64,000 nucleotides of DNA from LMUY01 sp964244585 (GTDB lineage Bacteria > Pseudomonadota > Alphaproteobacteria > Acetobacterales > Acetobacteraceae). Positions 1 to 8,442 of this stretch are shown here, piece after piece. The translations under genes and the position numbers were made by a program. The stretch covers positions 248,001-312,000 of the forward strand of contig CAXTJM010000002.1 in the NCBI GenBank assembly GCA_964244585.1, read 5' to 3'. The notes under the pieces were generated by a model. It worked only from the letters and a program-made list of their open reading frames with translations, had not been told where the DNA came from and did no database searches. Position 1 is the first letter of the stretch. Every line of letters starts with the position of its first letter.

Positions 1-102
1 GTCCTTTGTGCAAAGCACCATCGCGAAACCTTGAGCAGATCACCGGTAGCAGGCAAAGTCCGCGCCGACCCGGCCGTCGGCCGTCTGAGGAGCCTTTCCT
101 TC

Positions 103-708
103 ATGCGGCGTTTCGCCCTGCCAAGCCTGTCCATCCTCTTCGCGGGGCTGCTCTCCGGTTGTACGGGGACGGGCGTGTTCTTCGACCACACCACGCAATG
201 GTTCGGGCAGGTGCCCAACGCGCCCGCCGGCAGCAGCGAGACGTTCCTGCGCATCCGCGGACAAAGCGTGGACGTGCCGCCGTTGCTGCCGGAGCAGGGC
301 AATGTCTGGCCCACCGACAACAGGCCGGATCCGACGCTGCAGGACCTGGAAAAGCAGCAGGCCGCCGAAATCCGCCAGGGCAGTGGCAGTGGCAGTGGCA
401 GTGGCAGTGGCAATGGCAACGCCCCTCCCGCCGGCGCGAACCCGGCGGTCAACCGCGCCAACGATGCCGATCGCGGCCTGCCGCCACCGGTCGTCCCACC
501 ACCCCCGCCGAACCGGCTGCGCTCCCCGACGGTCAACACGCCCAACGGTCCCTCCGTGGACGTGACCGGGCAAGGCAGCGGCCGCAATTACCGCCAGCTT
601 CAATCGCCCACTCCCGGCGGCAGCGGCATCCTGGTCCCCAACGGCAACGGCACCAGCACCCTGATCGGCCCGGATGGCAGCGTGCAGACGGTCCCGACGC
701 GTCCCTGA
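103..708 (+). CDS. Ser-Gly-repeat lipoprotein, function unknown
   Basis: A 201-residue protein with a short hydrophobic leader and a lipobox (LLSGC, Cys at residue 20), so I infer a lipid-anchored envelope protein. The rest is low-complexity and hydrophilic, with a Ser-Gly run at about residues 93-106, poly-Pro patches and a Gly/Asn/Ser-rich tail. ATG 103 is preferred over an upstream TTG because GAGGAG lies 10 nt upstream and because it places the leader at the N-terminus. The stop overlaps the moaD start (TGATG), suggesting co-translation with moaD and moaE, although nothing in the sequence links it to molybdopterin synthesis. I do not recognise a named family. Confidence 0.7.
   Translation: MRRFALPSLSILFAGLLSGCTGTGVFFDHTTQWFGQVPNAPAGSSETFLRIRGQSVDVPPLLPEQGNVWPTDNRPDPTLQDLEKQQAAEIRQGSGSGSGSGSGNGNAPPAGANPAVNRANDADRGLPPPVVPPPPPNRLRSPTVNTPNGPSVDVTGQGSGRNYRQLQSPTPGGSGILVPNGNGTSTLIGPDGSVQTVPTRP
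379..420 (+). repeat. Hexanucleotide microsatellite coding Ser-Gly
   Basis: Five perfect GGCAGT units are followed by two variants (GGCAAT, GGCAAC), in frame inside the lipoprotein gene. Changes in unit number would alter protein length without a frameshift. Confidence 0.9.
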
Positions 709-962
709 TGGTGCGCGTGTTGTATTTCGCCTGGTTGCGGGAGCGCATGGGACGGGGCGAGGAGAGCCTGGCGCTGCCGCCCGGCATCGCCACGGTCGGC
801 GACCTCGCCGCCTGGCTTCGCGCCCGCGACCCGGCCGGAACGGCGGCCTTCGCCGAGCCGTCCACCGTCCGGGCGGCGGTGAACCAGGTCTTCGCGCCGC
901 CCTCGGCGCTGCTCGCCGACGGGGACGAGGTGGCGTTCTTCCCCCCGGTCACCGGCGGGTGA
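708..962 (+). CDS. moaD: Molybdopterin synthase sulfur-carrier subunit MoaD
   Basis: An 84-residue ubiquitin-fold sulfur carrier. Its C-terminal Gly-Gly is thiocarboxylated and donates sulfur to precursor Z (cPMP) in the MoaD-MoaE molybdopterin synthase complex in the cytoplasm. The sequence shows the expected small size, the N-terminal VRVLYFAWLRE strand-helix, the typical DEVAFFPPVTGG ending and the terminal diglycine. The ATG overlaps the lipoprotein stop and the stop overlaps the moaE GTG (GTGA), so the subunits should be made together. No moeB is present in the window, so the activating enzyme must be elsewhere. Confidence 0.93.
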   Translation: MVRVLYFAWLRERMGRGEESLALPPGIATVGDLAAWLRARDPAGTAAFAEPSTVRAAVNQVFAPPSALLADGDEVAFFPPVTGG

Positions 963-1411
963 CACCCACGGTCCGCGTGCAGGCGGTACCGTTCGACCTG
1001 GCCGTCGAGTTGGCGCAGTTGACCGCGGGCCGCACCGATATCGGCGGCGTCGGCAGCTTCGTCGGCATCGTGCGCGACGACCCTGCCCACCCGCTGCACT
1101 CGCTGACGCTGGAGCATTACCCGGGCATGACCGAAGCGGCGATGGCCGCCATCGCCGCGCAGGCGTGCCAGCGTTGGGCGCTGCTGGGGTGCTGCCTGGT
1201 GCACCGGATCGGGCGGTTGCTGCCCGGCGACGGCATCGTGCTGGTGCTGACGGCGGCGGGGCATCGCCAGGCCGCCCTGGAGTCCACGGCGTTCCTGATC
1301 GACTGGCTGAAGACCTCTGCGCCGTTCTGGAAGCAGGAGCGATTCGTGGATGGCGCCACGCGCTGGGTCGAGGCCCGGCAGGCCGATGACGAGGCCATGT
1401 CCCGCTGGTGA
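959..1411 (+). CDS. moaE: Molybdopterin synthase catalytic subunit MoaE
   Basis: A 150-residue catalytic subunit that converts cPMP to molybdopterin with sulfur from MoaD. Family landmarks are the GSFVGIVRD segment near residue 33, HRIGRLLPGD in the middle and the conserved lysine-bearing WLKTSAPFWKQE near the C-terminus, which holds the two active-site lysines of the family. Length is normal. The GTG start overlaps the moaD stop by four bases; moving the start further upstream would put it inside moaD. Its own stop overlaps the GTG of the next membrane protein. Confidence 0.93.
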   Translation: MTPTVRVQAVPFDLAVELAQLTAGRTDIGGVGSFVGIVRDDPAHPLHSLTLEHYPGMTEAAMAAIAAQACQRWALLGCCLVHRIGRLLPGDGIVLVLTAAGHRQAALESTAFLIDWLKTSAPFWKQERFVDGATRWVEARQADDEAMSRW

Positions 1412-2736
1412 GGATGTCCAGGGTCGGCACGGCCGTCTCGCTGTGCGCCGGGGCGGCATTGTTGGCCTGGCCCGCCGTGGTCAACCGCTATCCGCTGGTC
1501 TTCAGCGACACGGCGGGCCTGGCCGATATGGGGCTGGAGCCGAACATGGGGTGGGACAAGCCCTGGGTGTACGGCCCGCTGATCGTGCTGCTGCATTGGC
1601 GCGTCTCGCTGTGGGGCGTGGCGGCCGGGCAGGCCTTGGCGGTCAGCGCGTTGCTGCGGCTGGTCGCCGCTGTGGCGGGGGCGGCGGGTCCGTGGCGGCA
1701 TGTCGGGCTATGTGCGGCACTGGCAGTTGGCAGCGCCTTGCCCTGGTTCGTGCCGTTCGTGATGCCGGACATCTTCGCGCCGCTGGTCGTGCTGTGCCTG
1801 TTCGGTCTCGGCTGGGGCCGGTTCGGCTGGCCGACCCTGCTGGGCGTGGCGGCGTTGGCGTCGGTCGCCGTAGCGGTGCACCTCGCCCACCTCGTGCTGG
1901 CGGCGGGCTGCCTGGTTCCGGTGGCGGTGCTGCGCACGCGCCGCCTGGCCCTGTGCGCCGTGCCGCTGGTGGCGGCGTTGGCTTGGCTGGTGGCCAGCAA
2001 CTGGGTTGGCAACGGCGTGCTGGGCGTGTCGCCCTATGGCTCGGTGTTCGCCCTGGCCCGGCTGCAGGCGGACGGGCCAGCGGCGGATTACCTCCACAGC
2101 GTTTGCCCGGCGGCCGGGTACCGGCTGTGCGCCTGGTCGGACCGCCTGCCGATGGACAGCGACGATTTCCTGTGGGCGCCGGACGGACCGATCTGGGGCG
2201 GGAACTCGGGACCGACCCTGGTGGCGCCCGAGGCGTCCCGCATCGTCGCCGCGACGGTGCGCCTTGAGCCTGGGACGGCGTTCGGGCACGCCTTGGCCAA
2301 CACGATCCGCCAGCTCGGCCGCGTAGCGGTCGGCGATACGCTGGGGCCGCAATACATCGTTTCCACCGTCGGCCGCCTGCTGGCGACCTACTTCCCCGCT
2401 GCCGAGATGCGACGCTTGCTGGCCAGCCGCCAGGTTGCGGGCACGCTGCCTGCCGTCGCAGTCCCGCTCTTGCCATTGCATCTGCTGTTGCTTGGCATCG
2501 GCACGGTGGCCACGGTCGTCCTGGTGCCGCTGGCGTGGCGCGATCGCCCCGTCCTCACCGGCTTGGCCGTGATGGTCCTGGCGGGCGTGCTTGCCAACGC
2601 CTGTGCCACGGGGGCGCTGTCCGGCCCACATGACCGCTACGGCGCGCGGATCGCCTGGCTGGTGCTGCTGCCGCCGACACTGGCCGCGCTGGGCGGATGG
2701 CGGCGTGTCATCCGCCACCCGCTGCCGACGGGCTAG
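1408..2736 (+). CDS. Polytopic membrane protein, GT-C-like, unknown
   Basis: A protein of about 442 residues with roughly ten hydrophobic segments, a first transmembrane helix at about residues 8-24, and short polar loops. A large polar loop at about residues 225-290 contains SVCPAAGYRLC and WSDRLPMDSDDF. The N-terminal YPLVFSDTAGL after the first helix, with acidic residues in the first periplasmic loop, recalls GT-C fold glycosyltransferases, but I do not recognise the family firmly. GTG 1408 overlaps the moaE stop; ATG 1414 is an equally possible start. The stop codon shares the palindrome CTAG with the convergent aminotransferase stop. Confidence 0.65.
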   Translation: MRMSRVGTAVSLCAGAALLAWPAVVNRYPLVFSDTAGLADMGLEPNMGWDKPWVYGPLIVLLHWRVSLWGVAAGQALAVSALLRLVAAVAGAAGPWRHVGLCAALAVGSALPWFVPFVMPDIFAPLVVLCLFGLGWGRFGWPTLLGVAALASVAVAVHLAHLVLAAGCLVPVAVLRTRRLALCAVPLVAALAWLVASNWVGNGVLGVSPYGSVFALARLQADGPAADYLHSVCPAAGYRLCAWSDRLPMDSDDFLWAPDGPIWGGNSGPTLVAPEASRIVAATVRLEPGTAFGHALANTIRQLGRVAVGDTLGPQYIVSTVGRLLATYFPAAEMRRLLASRQVAGTLPAVAVPLLPLHLLLLGIGTVATVVLVPLAWRDRPVLTGLAVMVLAGVLANACATGALSGPHDRYGARIAWLVLLPPTLAALGGWRRVIRHPLPTG

Positions 2737-3632
2737 GCCGCGATCTTCGCCACCTCGGCGGGGGACAGCCGCACGAGCTTGTCGTATTCGGTCAGCAGCG
2801 TGTCGGTGATCCGGCTGGGCGTGTAGCTATGCGGCCCGATCTGGCGGACCGGGGTCACCTCCGCCGCTGTGCCGACCAGGAACGCCTCGGTCGCCTGTGC
2901 CATCTCGTCCGGCATGATGGTGCGCTCGACCACCTTGATCTGGTGCTTGTGCGCCAAGGCCGTCACCGCCCGGCGGGTGATGCTGTCCAGGAAGCAATCG
3001 GGCGTCGGCGTGTGCACCTCGCCATCGAACACGAAGCAGATATTGGCCCCGGTGCCCTCGGCCACCTGGCCGCGCCAGTCGTACATCAGCGCGTCATCCC
3101 AGCCATCGGCCTCGGCCTGATGCTTTGCCAGCGTGCCGACCATGTAGAGCCCTGCGGCCTTGGAGGCGGTGGGGGCGGTGTTCGGCGGCGGACGCCGCCA
3201 CTCGGCTATACCAAGGCGCACGCCCTTCATGCGGTCATCGCCGAACAGGTTCGGCCAGGCCCAGCAGGCGATCGCCAGGTGGATCTTGGTCTTCTGGGCG
3301 GACACCGATAGCTGCTCCGTGCCGCGCCAGGCGATCGGGCGGACATAGGCGTCGACCAGCCCGTTGGCGGCGATCACCTGCTGGCAGGCGGCGTCGATCT
3401 GCTCCGCCGTCCAGGGAATTTCGAAGCCCAGGATGCGGGCGGAGGCGATCAGCCGGTCGGTATGGGCGCGCAGCATGAAGATGTTGCCGCCATAAGCCCT
3501 CTCGCCTTCGAACACGCCGCTGGCATAGTGCAGCCCATGGGACAGCACGTGCAGCTTGGCGTCGCGCCATGGGACCATTTCACCGTCCCACCAGATTTGG
3601 CCATCACGGTCGTCGAAAGGAATGAGTGCCAT
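2733..3632 (-). CDS. ilvE: Branched-chain amino acid aminotransferase
   Basis: A 299-residue fold-type IV PLP aminotransferase that reversibly transaminates leucine, isoleucine and valine with 2-oxoglutarate. Visible landmarks are WWDGEMVPW and SHGLHYASGVFEGERAY at the N-terminus, the PLP lysine in TASKAAGLYM (about residue 158), EGTGANICFV, and TRRAVTALA. Length is typical of bacterial IlvE. ATG 3632 is chosen over an in-frame TTG at 3635. A D-amino-acid or aminodeoxychorismate-lyase paralogue is less likely because the motifs fit the branched-chain class. It is transcribed divergently from the MarR gene. Confidence 0.88.
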   Translation of the reverse strand: MALIPFDDRDGQIWWDGEMVPWRDAKLHVLSHGLHYASGVFEGERAYGGNIFMLRAHTDRLIASARILGFEIPWTAEQIDAACQQVIAANGLVDAYVRPIAWRGTEQLSVSAQKTKIHLAIACWAWPNLFGDDRMKGVRLGIAEWRRPPPNTAPTASKAAGLYMVGTLAKHQAEADGWDDALMYDWRGQVAEGTGANICFVFDGEVHTPTPDCFLDSITRRAVTALAHKHQIKVVERTIMPDEMAQATEAFLVGTAAEVTPVRQIGPHSYTPSRITDTLLTEYDKLVRLSPAEVAKIAA

Positions 3633-3672
3633 CAACGGGTTCCCAAGTAAGATTGTTGCTCTAACACGGCAA

Positions 3673-3701
3673 ACGCTATGAGAAGAATTTCAAAACGTCA
3701 A
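3673..3701 (-). promoter_or_regulatory. Candidate sigma-70 promoter for ilvE
   Basis: On the minus strand TTGACG (-35) is followed after 17 bp by TAGCGT (-10), 41 bp before the ilvE ATG, in an AT-richer patch between the divergent ilvE and MarR genes. The -10 match is weak. The adjacent regulator could act here. Confidence 0.35.
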
Positions 3702-3733
3702 GAAACCTGTCCCAACGGAAGCGAAGACCAGCC

Positions 3734-4261
3734 ATGTCCGGAATGAAGATGGAGCGTCCTGCCCTGCGCGCCGGCACCGCCCAGCCGGGGGCGGCGCTGC
3801 TGTTCCTGCGGGAGGAGCAGATCCGTCTTGCCCAGGATCTGCTGTTCTTCGCCTATCGCGACTTCACCGGCGCCGCCGACGTGATCCTGGAGGAGCTTGG
3901 CCTGGGGCGGGCGCACCACCGGGCCCTGCACTTCATCGGCCGCAACCCGGGCATGACGGTCGGCGACCTGCTGGCAATCCTGCGCATCACCAAGCAGAGC
4001 CTGGCGCGGGTGCTGACCGAGCTGGTCGAAAAGAGCTACGTCGCGCAGGCGCATGGCCGCCAGGACCGGCGGCAGCGTCTCCTGACCCTGACGCAGGAGG
4101 GGCAGGCGCTGGAGCTCCGGCTGTTCGACCGGCAGCGGGAGCGGCTGGCCGCGGCATACCGGGAGGCGGGCGGCCCGGCGGTCGAGGGTTTCGGCCGGGT
4201 GATGCGCGCCGTGATGGACCCGTCCGCACGCGCCTACATGGACAAGGCGACCCGGGGATGA
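3734..4261 (+). CDS. petP: MarR-family regulator, PetP-like
   Basis: A 175-residue winged-helix protein. The MarR core spans about residues 45-145: a dimerisation helix, the recognition region TVGDLLAILRITKQSLARVL, and the wing GRQDRRQRLLTLT with conserved Asp-Arg. It is followed immediately (ATGA overlap) by an OmpR-type response regulator and then a kinase. A MarR gene followed by a response regulator matches petP-petR, known upstream of the cytochrome bc1 genes in Rhodobacter. Here no bc1 genes follow, so the regulon is unknown. The PetP name rests on recalled similarity and gene order. Confidence 0.75.
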   Translation: MSGMKMERPALRAGTAQPGAALLFLREEQIRLAQDLLFFAYRDFTGAADVILEELGLGRAHHRALHFIGRNPGMTVGDLLAILRITKQSLARVLTELVEKSYVAQAHGRQDRRQRLLTLTQEGQALELRLFDRQRERLAAAYREAGGPAVEGFGRVMRAVMDPSARAYMDKATRG

Positions 4262-4944
4262 ACGTCCAGCCCCACGTGCTGGTGGTGGACGACGACGACC
4301 GTCTGCGCCGGCTGCTGCAACGCTATTTGGCCGAGAACGGCTTCCGCGTCACGGTGGCGCAAACCGCCGCGGATGCCAGGGCGACGATGCGCTCGGTCCA
4401 GCCGGACCTGCTGGTGCTGGATGTGAGCATGCCGGGCGAATCCGGCCTGGACCTGACGGAATCGATGCGCCGGGAGAAATCCGACGTGCCGATCCTGCTG
4501 CTGACGGCGCGGGGTGCGCCGGAAGACCGTATCGCCGGGTTCGAGGCGGGGGCGGACGATTATCTCGGCAAGCCGTTCGACCCGTACGAGTTGGTGCTGC
4601 GCATCCGGGCCATGCTCCGGCGGGTCGCCACCGTCGAGCCGGCCGGAGAGGTGCAGCTCGGCGGCCTGACATTCGACATCGCCCGCGGCGAGCTGTCGGG
4701 CCCAGACGGGATGGTGCACCTGACCGGCGGCGAGGCGGCGCTGCTGGGCCTGCTGGGGCGCACCCCGGGCGAGGTGCTGTCCCGCGAGGCGATCGGCCAG
4801 TCGCTCGGCATGGACGAGGCCGGGGAACGAGCGATCGACGTGCAGGTCACCCGGCTGCGCCGCAAGATCGAGGCGGACCCGAGGGAGCCGCGCTTCCTCC
4901 ATACCGTGCGCGGGCGCGGTTATGTGCTGAAGCCCGGCGCCTGA
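4258..4944 (+). CDS. petR: OmpR-family response regulator, PetR-like
   Basis: A 228-residue two-domain regulator. The receiver (about 1-120) has the acidic cluster D11-D14, phospho-acceptor D55 in LVLDVSMPGESG, T83 and K105 in YLGKPFDP. The C-terminal winged helix (about 130-225) ends with VTRLRRKIEADP and RGRGYVLKPG. The ATG overlaps the MarR stop by four bases, and the kinase gene starts one base after this stop, so the three are probably co-translated. Partner assignment to the following kinase is by adjacency. Confidence 0.85.
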   Translation: MNVQPHVLVVDDDDRLRRLLQRYLAENGFRVTVAQTAADARATMRSVQPDLLVLDVSMPGESGLDLTESMRREKSDVPILLLTARGAPEDRIAGFEAGADDYLGKPFDPYELVLRIRAMLRRVATVEPAGEVQLGGLTFDIARGELSGPDGMVHLTGGEAALLGLLGRTPGEVLSREAIGQSLGMDEAGERAIDVQVTRLRRKIEADPREPRFLHTVRGRGYVLKPGA

Positions 4945-4945
4945 C

Positions 4946-6259
4946 ATGCGGCCGCGGTTCGGCCTCAAGCGCATGCTGCCCCGCTCGCTGCTGGGGCGCA
5001 GCCTGCTGATCATCCTGCTGCCGCTGATCCTGCTGCAGGCGGTCGCGTTCACCGTGTTCTACGGCAGCTATCTGGACGTGACCTCCCGACGGCTCGCCTT
5101 CGCGATCGCCGGGGAAGTGGCACAGACGATCGAATTGATGCGCCGCTTTCCCGGCCAGGAGAACCGCGACTGGATCATCCACTCCGCCCTGATGCGGCTG
5201 GAGGTGCCGATGGGCTTCGTGCCTGGTGAGCAGATCGAGGTGCGGCCCTGGATCAACCAGCTCGGTCCGATGGACGATGACCTGGCGGCGGCGTTGAGCG
5301 ACAAGCTGCGGCTGCCGTACACGATGGATTGGACGAGCGATCCGCGCAACGTGGACATCCACGTCCAATTGCCGGATGGCGTGCTGCACGTGCAGGCGCC
5401 CCGCAAGCGCCTCTATACCTCCACGCTTTACCTGTTCGTGCTGTGGCTGGCGGGGTCCGCCCTGCTGCTGTTCGGCATCGCGGCGTTGTTCATGCGCAAC
5501 CAGGTCCGCGCGATCCGGCGCCTGGCCGGCGCAGCGGAGGCGTTCGGCATGGGGCGGGACCGCGGGCCGATCAAGCCGGAGGGTGCGTCCGAGGTCCGTC
5601 AGGCGGCGGCGGCATTCAACCGGATGCAAGCCCGGATCACCCGTTTCCTGACCCAGCGAACGGAGATGCTGGCGGGGGTGTCGCACGATCTGCGCACGCC
5701 GCTGACCCGGCTGCGCCTGGCGCTGGCCATGCTGTCCGTCGAAGAGGCGCAGCGGGAGGAACTGGCCGACATGACGGGCGACGTGGAGGAGATGGAGCGG
5801 ATGATCGGCGGCTACCTGTCCTTCGCCCGTGGCGAGGGCATGGAGCAGGCGCAACCGGTCGACCTGGCGGCCATGCTGCGGGAGGTAGCCGCCGGCGCCC
5901 GCCGGGCCGGAGCGGATGTCAGCCTGGAGGCCCCGAGCGGGCTGACCGTGCTGCTCCGTCCGGATGCGCTGCGGCGTGCGATGACAAACCTGGTCGACAA
6001 CGCCCGCCGCCATGCCCGGCGCATCGTGTTGACCGCGCAACCGCGTGAACGCAACGTAGAAGTGCTGGTGGACGACGACGGCCCGGGCATCACGCCGGAC
6101 CGTCGGGAGAGTGTGTTTCGCCCGTTCGAGACCGGCGGCGGCGGCACCGGCCTGGGGTTGACCATCGCACGGGATATCGTGCGCGCGCATGGCGGCGACA
6201 TCCTGCTCGAACAGAGTTCGCTAGGCGGCCTTCGGGCCCGGATACGGCTGCCGCTGTAG
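4946..6259 (+). CDS. Sensor histidine kinase (EnvZ type)
   Basis: A 437-residue inner-membrane kinase. Transmembrane helices lie at about residues 15-37 and 160-182 around a periplasmic domain of about 120 residues; a HAMP region follows, then the H-box GVSHDLRTPLTRLR (His247). ATPase motifs are TNLVDNARRHA (N box), DDDGPGI (G1) and GGTGLGLTIARD (G2). It should phosphorylate the response regulator immediately upstream. The architecture resembles EnvZ, but the periplasmic domain gives no clue to the signal. Confidence 0.88.
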   Translation: MRPRFGLKRMLPRSLLGRSLLIILLPLILLQAVAFTVFYGSYLDVTSRRLAFAIAGEVAQTIELMRRFPGQENRDWIIHSALMRLEVPMGFVPGEQIEVRPWINQLGPMDDDLAAALSDKLRLPYTMDWTSDPRNVDIHVQLPDGVLHVQAPRKRLYTSTLYLFVLWLAGSALLLFGIAALFMRNQVRAIRRLAGAAEAFGMGRDRGPIKPEGASEVRQAAAAFNRMQARITRFLTQRTEMLAGVSHDLRTPLTRLRLALAMLSVEEAQREELADMTGDVEEMERMIGGYLSFARGEGMEQAQPVDLAAMLREVAAGARRAGADVSLEAPSGLTVLLRPDALRRAMTNLVDNARRHARRIVLTAQPRERNVEVLVDDDGPGITPDRRESVFRPFETGGGGTGLGLTIARDIVRAHGGDILLEQSSLGGLRARIRLPL

Positions 6260-6289
6260 ATCCAGGCGGGCCGCTTGCCCGACGGCGGC

Positions 6290-6805
6290 CTACTCGGCGC
6301 CCTGTCCCTTGGCGACCAGGCCTTTCACTTCGTCCACAGCCTCGACGAAGCGCTTGTTGAGCAACTCGAGCGCCTCACCGCTGGAGCGTTGGATGAGATC
6401 GCCGATCTCCTGCATGTTCCCGACCGCCCGCTCGTATGCTCCCTTGAGCATGTCCGCCTGGCGGACGGCACGTGCCTGCGGCGGCTCTCCGGAGCTGAAT
6501 TGGCGCATTCCGTCCGTCAGCTCCGACATGGTCTGCTGCATGATCTCCATGTTTCGCCGCGCCACGGCCTGCGCGCCTTCCAGCGCTACCCGGTTGGCAG
6601 CGGACAGCGTCTCGAGGTTGCGGCGGTGCGCCGACATCAGCGCCTCCATGTCCGGCATGGCCGGCAGCTTCATGTCCGCGAACATGCGCTGGAACTCGTT
6701 CATCGCGTTCGTGCCCATGCTCGTCATCTTGTCGCCAGCCGCCTGGGCGGCGCTCAGGCCGGCATGGGTCGCGTTGGCAAAGTTCTTGGTGGCATCGTCA
6801 GACAT
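6290..6805 (-). CDS. Phasin-family protein
   Basis: A 171-residue, almost entirely helical and amphipathic protein, rich in Ala, Met, Gln and Glu, with no signal peptide. It fits the phasin family (polyhydroxyalkanoate granule-associated proteins). Recognisable features are an N-terminal FANATHAGLSAAQAAGDKM, a central helix with LETLSAANRVALEGAQAVARR, and a C-terminal coiled-coil-like RFVEAVDEVKGLVAKGQ. ATG 6805 is used; the longer frame upstream has no support. No PHA synthase gene lies in this window, so granule association is family knowledge only. Confidence 0.85.
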   Translation of the reverse strand: MSDDATKNFANATHAGLSAAQAAGDKMTSMGTNAMNEFQRMFADMKLPAMPDMEALMSAHRRNLETLSAANRVALEGAQAVARRNMEIMQQTMSELTDGMRQFSSGEPPQARAVRQADMLKGAYERAVGNMQEIGDLIQRSSGEALELLNKRFVEAVDEVKGLVAKGQGAE

Positions 6806-6899
6806 TCGCCATGTTCCTTGTTGTTGTCGGCAGCGCGTCCGCTGGGCTGTCACCTGCTAGACTGGAACTGCCCGGTGCCCTGGTCAATCGCCCGGCCGC

Positions 6900-7595
6900 T
6901 CAAGCCGGCGATGCCGGCGGGTCCACGGCGGGCGGGGGCGGCGGATTACCCCGTACGAGCTGGTCGGCCGACGTATCCGGGTCGTCCGGCAGATCGATCA
7001 CACCCTCCATCCCGTCGTCGGCCTGCGCGTCCGTCTTCGAGGCCAGCCACCCGAACAGCCGATCCGCCTGGTCGAGCGCTTTGTCCAGCGCCGCCATGGT
7101 GCCGGACAAATCGGCGCTCTCGTCGTCCTTCCACGCCCGCAACGTGTAGAGCCACACCCCCACCAGGGCCTCTGCCCGGACCAGGCCGCGCAAGCCCGCA
7201 GCCGACATTCCGGCGGTTTCCAGCATCCAGGCCATGCTTCGCAGCGTGGCTCCCCCGAGCGCCAGCGACAGCAGCGGGTTCAGCGGCAGGACCCTCAACA
7301 GGGCGACCATGCCGTCGCGATGCTGCTGCAGCACGTCGAAGCGCCGCATCAGCAGGTCGAAGATACGATCGCGCGGGCTCGCCTCACCCGCCACTTCCGC
7401 AAGGGCCGCGGCATCGGCAAGCACGCCGAACCGGCGTAGCACCGCACCGGGGCCGGGAAAGCGCATGCGCGCCCGATCCAGTGGAAGGCCCGCCTTGCGA
7501 GCCGCCTCGACGATGCTCAGCCCGGGCCAGCCGGTGTCTGCCGCCTGCGCGAAGGCGGCGGAGATCAGTCGGGTGTCGAATTCAGTGTCGTCCAT
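6900..7595 (-). CDS. TetR-type transcriptional regulator
   Basis: A 231-residue protein with an N-terminal TetR-like three-helix DNA-binding region at about residues 8-52 (DTRLISAAFAQAADTGWPG, then IVEAARKAGLPLDRARMRF). A helical ligand/dimer domain follows, ending in a Pro-rich tail after about residue 215. The helix-turn-helix is atypical and a COQ9-like annotation is the alternative. ATG 7595 is chosen because the upstream extension is Arg-rich shadow sequence. It lies between the phasin and proC genes on the same strand. Confidence 0.6.
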   Translation of the reverse strand: MDDTEFDTRLISAAFAQAADTGWPGLSIVEAARKAGLPLDRARMRFPGPGAVLRRFGVLADAAALAEVAGEASPRDRIFDLLMRRFDVLQQHRDGMVALLRVLPLNPLLSLALGGATLRSMAWMLETAGMSAAGLRGLVRAEALVGVWLYTLRAWKDDESADLSGTMAALDKALDQADRLFGWLASKTDAQADDGMEGVIDLPDDPDTSADQLVRGNPPPPPAVDPPASPA

Positions 7596-7644
7596 GGCGT
7601 TCAGGTGGTCCGTTGCAGCCACATTGCCAACCCGGGTGCCGCAA

Positions 7645-8442
7645 TCATGCCGACAACTCGCGCGACCGCTCCGTGGCCGCCGCGACCGCCCGGCTGACCA
7701 GGCTCGGCCATGCATCCGGCGCCATCAAGACCGCCAGCGCCCGTTCCGTCGTTCCGGCTGGGCTGGTGACGGCGCGCCGCATGGCCACCGCATCCTCCGG
7801 GCTGGCTGCCAACAGCGCGCCGGACCCGGAAATGGTGCGGCGGGCGAGGCGTCGCGCCAGGTCCGGCGGCAATCCCTGCTCGACCGCTGCGGCCTCCAAC
7901 AGTTCCGCCAGGAGGAAGACATAGGCCGGACCGCTGCCGGAGGTCGCAGTGGCGGCGTCGATCTGCGCCTCGTCGCTCACCCACGCCACCTCGCCGACCG
8001 CCTCCAGCAGCGTCTGGCTCAACTCACGTTGCACTGCGGAAATGCCGGGCCCGGCATAGGCCGCAGTGAAGCCCTGCCCGATCGCGGCGGGGGTGTTGGG
8101 CATGGCGCGGACGATGGCGGCGGCGCCAGTCAGCCGGGCGAGGTTGCCGGTCGTGCGGCCGGCCATGATCGAGATGACGACGGCGCGGCGGGCGAACCCG
8201 GCCACGGTCGGCACGGCGGAGTCCGCGACCTGCGGCTTGACGGCCAGCACCACCGCGTCCGGTGCGAACGTGGCCGGGATCATGCCGGCCCCATCCACGA
8301 CAAGCAGCCCGTCACCGGCCATGGCGGCTGCCTCCGGGGCCGGGTCCAGCAGGTAGCTCGGCCCCAGTCCCACGCGACGCCAGCCCGCGAGCAGGGCGCC
8401 CCCCATCTTCCCGCCGCCGACCAGCAGGACGGAGGGCGTCAC
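7645..8442 (-). CDS. proC: Pyrroline-5-carboxylate reductase
   Basis: A 265-residue enzyme for the last step of proline synthesis, reducing pyrroline-5-carboxylate with NAD(P)H in the cytoplasm. Evidence: N-terminal Rossmann motif VLLVGGGKMGGALL, AVKPQV, MPNTPAAIGQG, and the signature region from ATATSGSGPAYVFLLAELL through VTSPAGTTERAL. GTG 8442 places the Rossmann motif at the N-terminus and gives a GTGA overlap with the upstream YbjN gene stop; a longer reading has no homologous character. Confidence 0.92.
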   Translation of the reverse strand: MTPSVLLVGGGKMGGALLAGWRRVGLGPSYLLDPAPEAAAMAGDGLLVVDGAGMIPATFAPDAVVLAVKPQVADSAVPTVAGFARRAVVISIMAGRTTGNLARLTGAAAIVRAMPNTPAAIGQGFTAAYAGPGISAVQRELSQTLLEAVGEVAWVSDEAQIDAATATSGSGPAYVFLLAELLEAAAVEQGLPPDLARRLARRTISGSGALLAASPEDAVAMRRAVTSPAGTTERALAVLMAPDAWPSLVSRAVAAATERSRELSA

